DNA of 64,000 nucleotides from Wolbachia endosymbiont (group B) of Parapoynx stratiotata. GTDB taxonomy: Bacteria > Pseudomonadota > Alphaproteobacteria > Rickettsiales > Anaplasmataceae. A model generated the notes under the pieces. That model saw nothing but the letters and a program-made list of their open reading frames with translations. It had not been told where the DNA came from and did not search any database. Each line of letters opens with the position of its first letter. Within the stretch, counting starts at the first letter, position 1. The stretch is taken from positions 1,240,001 to 1,304,000 of the forward strand of contig NZ_OX366335.1 in NCBI RefSeq assembly GCF_947250635.1, read 5' to 3'. The position numbers and the translations under genes are program-made. Shown here in pieces: positions 57,580 to 64,000 of this stretch.

Positions 57580-59394
57580 TTTAGGAGTACCTTTCTTAGA
57601 ATTCACGTGTTGAAGAATGATTTCTGCTAAACCTTTACTAATTCCAGGTACGTTTTGAATTTCAGCTAGAGAAGCTTTGCTTATGTTTTCTACCGAACCA
57701 AAATGAGACATGAGTGCCTTCTTTCTTTTACTGCCAACACCAGATATTTTACTTAATTGTGAAGCAAAAAACTGTTTATCGCGTTTTTTTCTATGCGAAG
57801 TTATCGCAAAACGGTGAGCTTCATTACGCAGCAATTGTAAATAAAGCATGACCTTGCTGTCACTTGCTAGAGTAAATTCTTCTCTGCTCGGCACATAAAA
57901 TCTTTCATTTCCTGCGTTACGATCATGACCTTTCGCCATACAAGCAAAAGGAACGTTTATATTCAATATCTCCAACACATTCTGCACTATGGAAACATGT
58001 CCTGGCCCACCATCTATCAGTAAAAAATCAGGAATGATGTCTTTTATATTGCCAGAGAAACGTCTAGTCAGCACTTCTCTCATCATTTTATAGTCATCAC
58101 CTGAAATTTCTTCTTTTATAGTAAATTTTTTGTATTCACTTTTTAAAAAACCTTCCTGCCCTGCAACAATCATCACACCAACTTGTTGATTTCCAGATAT
58201 ATGGCTATTATCATAAACCTCGATACGCTTTGGAATATTTGGTAACAAAAAGATTTTGCTAAGCTCTTCGAGCTTTTCTAGGTTATTTCTATAATCAGTA
58301 AGCTTCTGCTCTAGGCTATGCTTAGAATTATTGTAAATAAAATTCAACAAATCACGCTCTTTACTATTTTTTGCATACAAAACTTTTATTGATTTTTGAG
58401 TAAGAGCATAAAGTGCTTGTTCTATAATTTCCTTATCCTTAATAAAATCGGGAACGTAAATTTGTGCTGGTGGTGTGCTAACTGGATTATACAAATTGAC
58501 CAAAAAGGTGGATAAAATTTCATCATTTGGATGATCACTACAATTCTCAATGAAGTAAGGAATGCTTCCATAGTTACCTTTATCTCTGAAAGATAGTACA
58601 CCAATGCATGCTAAGTCTGCCTCACGTACAATGCTGAAGAAATCTGCATCTTCTTCAAAAGAAAAATCCATTGGCTGAATTTGAATTTGCTGAAGAAATT
58701 TCAATCGATCTCTATAGACAGCAGCAAGCTCGTAGTTCATCTCCCTACTGCACTTTTCCATTGTAGAAAATAGCTGTCTTTGCACTTCTTTATTCCTTCC
58801 TAGCAGAGTATCTTGTGCTTGTTTTACTGATTTGCAGTAATCATCTTTTGTAATTTTATCTACGCATGGTGCTGAACAGCGCTTAACTTGATACTCAAGA
58901 CATGGTCTTTTTGTTGAAGAGAAATATTGATCTGAACATACTCTTAAGAGAAAAGCTTTTTGCAATGATAATATAGTGTTCTTAACAGCAGCGGCAGATG
59001 GAAAAGGGCCGTAGTAATGAAACTCATTCTTCTTAAACTTACCTCTATATTTCGCTATTCTTGGATAATCATGCTTAGAAATTGTTATATAAGGATAAGA
59101 TTTTCCATCCCTAAGCAAAATATTATAAGATGGTTTTAACGATTTTATTAACTGTGCTTCAAGAAGCAATGCTTCGATTTCATTCTCAGTGATGAATATT
59201 TCAACCTTAATAACCTGTGAGATCATTACTCTGATTCGTTCAGAAAGGTTTTCGAATTGAAGGTAGTCGGATAATCTCGACTTCAAGTTTTTTGCTTTAC
59301 CAATGTATAAAACCTTATTCTTATCTCCAACCATCTTATAAACGCCACAGGATTGTGGAGATGATTTGATTTGTTCCTTATATTGCCTGAGCAT
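57559..59394 (-). CDS. uvrC: Excinuclease ABC subunit C
   Basis: UvrC makes both incisions in nucleotide-excision repair. The 611-residue protein begins with a GIY-YIG domain (CGVYKMVGDKNKVLYIGKAK), has the central UVR segment (FSTMEKCSREMNYELAAVYR), the RNase H-like 3' nuclease core (EVYDNSHISGNQQVG, FLLIDGGPGHVSIV, and the final acidic/His region) and a C-terminal helix-hairpin-helix pair (ISGVGSKRKKALMSHFGS). Length is normal. It overlaps glyS by 17 bases. Confidence 0.96.
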   Translation of the reverse strand: MLRQYKEQIKSSPQSCGVYKMVGDKNKVLYIGKAKNLKSRLSDYLQFENLSERIRVMISQVIKVEIFITENEIEALLLEAQLIKSLKPSYNILLRDGKSYPYITISKHDYPRIAKYRGKFKKNEFHYYGPFPSAAAVKNTILSLQKAFLLRVCSDQYFSSTKRPCLEYQVKRCSAPCVDKITKDDYCKSVKQAQDTLLGRNKEVQRQLFSTMEKCSREMNYELAAVYRDRLKFLQQIQIQPMDFSFEEDADFFSIVREADLACIGVLSFRDKGNYGSIPYFIENCSDHPNDEILSTFLVNLYNPVSTPPAQIYVPDFIKDKEIIEQALYALTQKSIKVLYAKNSKERDLLNFIYNNSKHSLEQKLTDYRNNLEKLEELSKIFLLPNIPKRIEVYDNSHISGNQQVGVMIVAGQEGFLKSEYKKFTIKEEISGDDYKMMREVLTRRFSGNIKDIIPDFLLIDGGPGHVSIVQNVLEILNINVPFACMAKGHDRNAGNERFYVPSREEFTLASDSKVMLYLQLLRNEAHRFAITSHRKKRDKQFFASQLSKISGVGSKRKKALMSHFGSVENISKASLAEIQNVPGISKGLAEIILQHVNSKKGTPKLTFISS

Positions 59395-61486
59395 TTATCA
59401 ATTGTTTAACCTGTATAAGGTTAAACTCTGCTACTAAATGAAAGGTAGAAACAACATTTGCAAGCAAAGATAACCTGTTTATTCTAAGCTCATTAGAATC
59501 ACAGTTAATCTTTACACTGTCCATAAATTGATTGATAAACGGAGCAAAACGAGCAAGTTCATCAAGCGCTGTATTAAAGTCGTTATTTTCTATCGCTTGT
59601 TTGATGTTTTTACAAGCAGCTATAGCACAATTTGATAGCGCAATCTCCTCATCTTCAATCAAAAACTTCTTACTGTAAGATGCATTATAAGTAGTGCCAT
59701 CACTTTTTCTCACTTTGCTCATCATGTTACTGGCTCTTTTATAAGTGCTTAGAACCTGTTCACCTTCTTTTGTACTAAGATAATGATCCAATATAACAGT
59801 TTGCTTTTCCGCTTTCAGCAGATCATTAATATCGACTTTATATAGTATTGAATCTACAACATCTTGCCTTATATTTCTATTTTTTAAAATAACCTTGAAC
59901 CTTTCTAAGCAGAATTTAAATACTAGTTCTGAAATTTGTTTTTCACTTGGCTTATCAACTGGAGTTATATTTTTATTCAATAGAAGCCTTGAACATAAAG
60001 ATACTGACTTATCTATCAGCAATCTAATTGGAATATGCAAATTATTTTCAAGTATTGTTCTAATTATACCAATTGTCATTCTCCGCAAACCAAACTGATC
60101 ATACGAACCAGAGATTTTCTCACCTGCTGCAATTAAGCCAACCAAACTATCCATTTTGTCTGCAATAGCTACAGCAATCGCAGTAGGAGATTTAGGGCAT
60201 TCTTGGTCCGATCCAATTGGCTTATAGTGCTCAGTTATAGCTTCCACTACTTCTTTATCCTCTTGAAAATAAGAAGCGTAGTATCCACTCATTACTCCTT
60301 GCAATCCCGGAAATTCTTTCACTATCAACGTTGCAAGATCTGCCTTTGCTAAATATGCAGCACGTTCAACTTTAATTAATGAAGCATGTGGAATAAATAT
60401 CGCTATATACTTTGAAAGAGCGATAATACGCTTCACTTTTTCTTCTACGCTACCGAGCGAAGCATGAAATGAAATAGAGCTCAATTTTTTGACATAGTAA
60501 TCTAGGTTTTCCTTCTTGTCTTGAGATATCAAAAACTGGGCATCAGCAAGACGTGCTTCTAATATTCTTTCATGGCCTTTGACAACTTCATTGTTGTTAA
60601 CATTTACAACAGTAACAAAATGTGATATTTTCTGTCCATCACTTAAAGCAAGATACTTTTGCTGCGTATTAATTATACTAAGTATTACTTCCTTCGGTAA
60701 TTCTGATGATTTTACTTTACCAAATAATACTATTGGCCACTCTATAAGCCCTGCCAATTCATTAAGTAAATAATCATTTTTTTCAAGTTGTAAGTTCTCC
60801 TCTTTTGTAAACTTATTAATCTGATCTAGTATAAATTGCTTTCTTTTGTCCAACTGGAGAATGACATTATTTTTTTCTAACAATTCAAAATAGTCTTTGG
60901 GTGTTTTAACAGTAAGTACTGCATCACCTGAAAGAAACCTATGACCACACGTCACGTTGCATGCTGTAACCCCTGCAAAAGATATAGGTATTATTTCGTC
61001 ATTTAAAATACATAGAATATTTTTAATTGGCCTAACCCATCTCTCTTTTCTTTCACTCCATCTCATACTCTTTGGCCAAGAAAAGTTTTTTAGCATTTCC
61101 TCCAGTTGATTTTTGAGAAACCCGTTGATGTTAAATAAGCAGCTTTCTCTCTTAATGAAGTAAAAATCTTCATCATTTACTTTGCGAATGAGTAAATCTT
61201 CTTCACCTTTCCGATTTTTTCTCAAAAAACCTTCGATAGCACTTTTCGGTGCATTAACTCTTGGTCCTTTAATTTCATTGTTAGAATCTTTTAGCTCTAA
61301 AGCACTTATGCCATCAATAAAAAGAGCAATGCGACGTGCAGTCACATAAACTTCTATAGATGCAAATTTCACATTATTTTTACTAAAAGCATTAGTGATA
61401 CAGCTCTTAACCTGAGCTGCAGATGAATTCTGCATTCTTGATGGAATTTCTTCTGAAAGACATTCAAACAATAATTGTGACAACAT
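59378..61486 (-). CDS. glyS: Glycyl-tRNA synthetase beta subunit
   Basis: The 702-residue beta subunit of the tetrameric bacterial GlyRS carries the tRNA-binding and HD-like domains. Typical marks are LLFECLSEEIPSRMQ at the start, WPKSMRWSERKERWVRPI, a MSGYYASYFQEDKEVVEAI region and ADKMDSLVGLIAAGEKISGS. It starts three bases after glyQ and overlaps uvrC at its end, so glyQ-glyS-uvrC are probably one transcript. Confidence 0.96.
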   Translation of the reverse strand: MLSQLLFECLSEEIPSRMQNSSAAQVKSCITNAFSKNNVKFASIEVYVTARRIALFIDGISALELKDSNNEIKGPRVNAPKSAIEGFLRKNRKGEEDLLIRKVNDEDFYFIKRESCLFNINGFLKNQLEEMLKNFSWPKSMRWSERKERWVRPIKNILCILNDEIIPISFAGVTACNVTCGHRFLSGDAVLTVKTPKDYFELLEKNNVILQLDKRKQFILDQINKFTKEENLQLEKNDYLLNELAGLIEWPIVLFGKVKSSELPKEVILSIINTQQKYLALSDGQKISHFVTVVNVNNNEVVKGHERILEARLADAQFLISQDKKENLDYYVKKLSSISFHASLGSVEEKVKRIIALSKYIAIFIPHASLIKVERAAYLAKADLATLIVKEFPGLQGVMSGYYASYFQEDKEVVEAITEHYKPIGSDQECPKSPTAIAVAIADKMDSLVGLIAAGEKISGSYDQFGLRRMTIGIIRTILENNLHIPIRLLIDKSVSLCSRLLLNKNITPVDKPSEKQISELVFKFCLERFKVILKNRNIRQDVVDSILYKVDINDLLKAEKQTVILDHYLSTKEGEQVLSTYKRASNMMSKVRKSDGTTYNASYSKKFLIEDEEIALSNCAIAACKNIKQAIENNDFNTALDELARFAPFINQFMDSVKINCDSNELRINRLSLLANVVSTFHLVAEFNLIQVKQLINAQAI

Positions 61487-61489
61487 ATT

Positions 61490-62329
61490 CTACTTTGCTC
61501 TATATAATTCACAGCATTTTTTTGTTAACTCTCTCACTCTACCAATATAGGCTGTACGTTCATTCACACCAAGCACACCTCTTGCATCAAGTAGATTAAG
61601 TAGATGGCTCGTTTTAATACATTGGTCATAAGCTGCTATCGGCAATTCTTTTTCAACAAGGAATTTACACAGTTTTTCTGTATCCTCAAACTGCTGTTGT
61701 ACTACTTTAGTATCATAATAATCAAGTGCCAGGTAAGAAAACTCTCGCTCTCTTTGTTTAAAAATATCTCCATAAGTTGCACCGCTACCGTTCCACATTA
61801 TGTCGTAAACATTATCTACACCCTGTATGCACATTGCTAAACGCTCTAACCCATATGCTACTTCACCAGGAATTATTCTGCAGTCAATACCTCCCACTTG
61901 CTGTATATAAGTAAGTTGTGTTACTTCCATTCCGTTGCATGTAACCTCCCAACCAAGACCGGATGCACCAACACTTGGGTTTTCCCAATCATCTTCAATA
62001 AACTTAATATCATATTCTTTTGTCGATACACCAAGAGCTTTTAAGCTATTTAAGTAAATATCTTGCAAATTGCTGCCAGATGGTTTTATTATAACTTGGT
62101 ATTGATGATGCTGATATAAACGATTAGGGTTGTCGCCATAGCGTCCGTCTGCAGGTCTGATTACTGGTTGTAGATACGCAATTTTTGTTGATTTTTCGTC
62201 AATCGCTGACATGATTGTTGCGGGATGTAGTGTTCCAGCTCCAACTTCAGACGTATATGGATGAAGTATAGTACACCCTTCATCTGCCCAAAAATCTTGT
62301 AATCCCTTTATTATATCCTGTAGATTCAC
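61490..62329 (-). CDS. glyQ: Glycyl-tRNA synthetase alpha subunit
   Basis: GlyQ is the class II catalytic subunit that activates glycine. The 279-residue protein has GLQDFWADEGCTILHPYTSE, PADGRYGDNPNRLYQHHQYQ and GLGWEVTCNGMEVTQLTY, all typical of the family. The start is GTG. It is the first gene of the glyQ-glyS pair. Confidence 0.97.
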   Translation of the reverse strand: MNLQDIIKGLQDFWADEGCTILHPYTSEVGAGTLHPATIMSAIDEKSTKIAYLQPVIRPADGRYGDNPNRLYQHHQYQVIIKPSGSNLQDIYLNSLKALGVSTKEYDIKFIEDDWENPSVGASGLGWEVTCNGMEVTQLTYIQQVGGIDCRIIPGEVAYGLERLAMCIQGVDNVYDIMWNGSGATYGDIFKQREREFSYLALDYYDTKVVQQQFEDTEKLCKFLVEKELPIAAYDQCIKTSHLLNLLDARGVLGVNERTAYIGRVRELTKKCCELYRAK

Positions 62330-62373
62330 GCAAACTGTATATCTTTTAAACTGAATACATAAGCAAATAAGTA

Positions 62374-63132
62374 CTATTCTATACTTATTTTTTTAATAGT
62401 GCCATGAAAATAGTCACTCAAGGCTATTGAACTTTCTTTTACATACTCAAATATGCTTTTATTTAAAACAATCGCATCATGCATAGTCAGATCGCAGAAT
62501 ATAAATGCAGTCAAGTACAATAAAATCACTGCATAAAACACATGAAAAATCCCTTCAAATGTGATTGATATTGCATTGTTATAACTAAGCTGTATCGTAC
62601 TTATCGGCCATGGTTTTATTACTTCTACAATATTAAAAAATAAATAAGGTATTATAAAGAAAAAGAACAAATGCATAAGATCATTAAACCAAAATGGACA
62701 TTGAAGTATTGCTTTACATATACTTAGATAGAATTTACTTACAATATAATAAATTGACATTATTGCCGGCATCGAAAGCGCAACAGTCAGCACCTGTCCT
62801 GATGCTATTTGTATTACTATATTCTCATCACTGCTAGCTGAAGGATCTTGAGTATGAAAAATAGATATGCCAACTAATTGCAGCACTAACATAACTATTG
62901 CTAGCTTGGTAAAAATAGCAGCTACAACTATGCCTGAATTCGGCATTTTATATAGTATAAAATCACCTCCGTATGTAAGCATTAATATAATGTCGGTAAT
63001 AAATAATATTAGAAAAGAAGACCAATAATGCTGCCAACCCGGTAAATATCCTACTCCTAAAAAAGAGCTTACTATTTTGGCAGGAAAAACCTTGCCTAGC
63101 ACCTTACCCAAAAATTGAAAAAAAATCCCCAT
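62374..63132 (-). CDS. Integral membrane protein of unknown function
   Basis: The 252-residue protein has about five to six hydrophobic segments (SFLILFITDIILMLTYGG, IVVAAIFTKLAIVMLVLQLV, ALSMPAIMSIYYIV, LFFFFIIPYLFFNIV, FHVFYAVILLYLTAFIF). The N-terminal FLGVGYLPGWQHYW faintly recalls the start of phosphatidylglycerophosphatase A, but the acidic catalytic motifs of that enzyme are not seen. The layout also resembles Yip1-type small membrane proteins. It lies 44 bases upstream of glyQ on the same strand. Confidence 0.7.
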   Translation of the reverse strand: MGIFFQFLGKVLGKVFPAKIVSSFLGVGYLPGWQHYWSSFLILFITDIILMLTYGGDFILYKMPNSGIVVAAIFTKLAIVMLVLQLVGISIFHTQDPSASSDENIVIQIASGQVLTVALSMPAIMSIYYIVSKFYLSICKAILQCPFWFNDLMHLFFFFIIPYLFFNIVEVIKPWPISTIQLSYNNAISITFEGIFHVFYAVILLYLTAFIFCDLTMHDAIVLNKSIFEYVKESSIALSDYFHGTIKKISIE

Positions 63133-63298
63133 GTCCTAACTAACACTTGACTTATATTTTTCACAATACTGAATTATAATGGACTTATCAATACACTTCT
63201 TGCATAGAAAAAAGGCAAATAGTTAAAAACGATCTAAATTTACCAATAACCGTTATCCCTTCTTTCTTCATATTATTGTCTCTATCCCAGTGCTCCTT

Positions 63299-63460
63299 TT
63301 CCTGTCATTCAAGTAGCCCCTTTGCGTCATTAGATCTCTTGCATAACTGGAATTCAAAAGTTGATGTCATTCCAGCTCATGACGCTGGAATCTAGTCTTT
63401 ATTATGATTCAATTTGCGGTTAGTTTTTCTGGATCACAGTGTCACGCACTGTGATATGAT
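63299..63460. repeat. Dispersed palindromic repeat, copy d
   Basis: TGTCATTCCAGCTCATGACGCTGGAAT near 63366-63392 and ATCACAGTGTCACGCACTGTGAT near 63432-63454 form two hairpins of the family seen at 18714, 54490 and 56180. The copy is directly followed by the second copy of the 290-bp repeat, the same order as at 18.7-19.2 kb. Confidence 0.6.
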
Positions 63461-63474
63461 GTCAGTATGTATAG

Positions 63475-63762
63475 CTAATTCAAAATATTAAAAAATTTAC
63501 TAAATAAAAAAAAAGGCAAAAGAACCCCCTTATAGCGAATTTTATAATTTAAATTGGCATTGTAATAATGTGCTAACAAGCGCAATTTGGCTGAATGTAG
63601 AAAAAATAAAAAAGACATGCAGCCGCTATAATTTTATGTAATCTGCCAATATATACCTGAGTTTTTTACTGAATTTTTGTTGTTAAATCTGCAGAGATTA
63701 AAAACAAGGATAAATACTCTTATTGATATGATAAGGAAAGTGGGAAGGTTTGTCAAGTCACT
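63475..63762. repeat. Dispersed ~290-bp repeat, copy 2
   Basis: This copy matches 18886-19182 in the same orientation, with blocks of full identity of more than 60 bases. It lacks a short piece after GTGCTAAC and has an extra T near 63677 that breaks the frame left open in copy 1. It fills most of the spacer between the membrane-protein gene and hemB; nothing else is visible there. Confidence 0.65.
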
Positions 63763-63795
63763 TCGGCCAGCTACCTACTTAGATGTTCCACACTG

Positions 63796-64000
63796 CTAAG
63801 TAGATACCAAATTTTTTGCAACATCAAGTGCAGCATAGGTAAATATTGCACTTGCACCTGCACGTTTAAAACCAATTAAGGACTCATAAATCACTCTGTT
63901 ATAATCCAGCCAGCCATTATTTGCTGCAGCTTTTATCATTGCGTATTCACCGCTTACTTGGTAAGCAAAAATCGGAAAATTAAACTTTTCACTTGCTGTT
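63796..64000 (-). CDS. hemB: Delta-aminolevulinic acid dehydratase (porphobilinogen synthase), C-terminal part
   Basis: The minus strand encodes the last 68 residues of HemB; the gene runs off the window. [20 protein letters not shown] and [19 protein letters not shown] are the conserved C-terminal sequences, the first forming part of the active site. HemB joins two aminolevulinate molecules to porphobilinogen, upstream of HemD (27449) in haem synthesis. Confidence 0.93.
   Translation of the reverse strand, partial: TASEKFNFPIFAYQVSGEYAMIKAAANNGWLDYNRVIYESLIGFKRAGASAIFTYAALDVAKNLVST

Overview
The window looks like a stretch of a Wolbachia chromosome (Rickettsiales, Anaplasmataceae). The DNA is AT-rich. 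The 23S-5S rRNA pair stands without a 16S gene beside it, as is usual in Rickettsiales. The gene content fits an obligate intracellular bacterium: ankyrin proteins, lone housekeeping genes in shuffled order, dispersed palindromic repeats and IS debris. The strain or supergroup cannot be fixed from the sequence alone. 

Layout. Bases 1-1090 hold no intact gene, only what look like decayed coding fragments. 5S and 23S rRNA follow on the minus strand (about 1091-4031), with precursor-processing stems and a consensus promoter. Bases 4361-9164 (plus strand) carry a TPR methyltransferase, nrdA, ruvX and an ankyrin protein. Bases 9350-18621 (minus strand) carry ruvC, coxC, two tenA-like genes, metK, tRNA-Ile, rpmA, rplU, three tandem beta-barrel surface-protein paralogues separated by broken copies of the glmU 3' end, then glmU and pheS. 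Bases 18622-30528 alternate housekeeping genes (ribE, cvpA, phosphohexomutase, hemD, xthA) with four large proteins of unknown function that look like effector candidates, plus a 554-bp element with inverted ends and a target duplication. Bases 30529-39585 (minus strand) carry polA, gatA, gyrB, a membrane-anchored unknown and an ankyrin protein. Bases 39820-44687 form a compact plus-strand cluster for membrane lipid synthesis and amino-acid uptake (psd, pssA, two AGCS symporters, plsY). A second member of the membrane-anchored unknown family, a CDF metal transporter and tRNA-Val follow.

The accessory part is 47.9-56.2 kb. A 1131-codon gene encodes an M9-collagenase-like zinc protease with repeated modules and a furin-like RAKR site. 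A pile-up of three IS256-type copies breaks its 3' end. After the IS cluster comes a tandem-repeat protein with five near-identical 52-residue units. The window closes with rlmB, an Smr-domain gene, uvrC, glyS, glyQ, an unknown membrane protein, a repeat-rich spacer and the 3' end of hemB.

The most interesting loci are the IS-truncated protease, the 156-bp repeat gene, the triplicated surface-protein locus and the effector-like pair at 23.5-27.2 kb, one member of which carries a DSGFNS sequence resembling a eukaryotic phosphodegron. Function calls rest on motif recognition only; no database search was possible.
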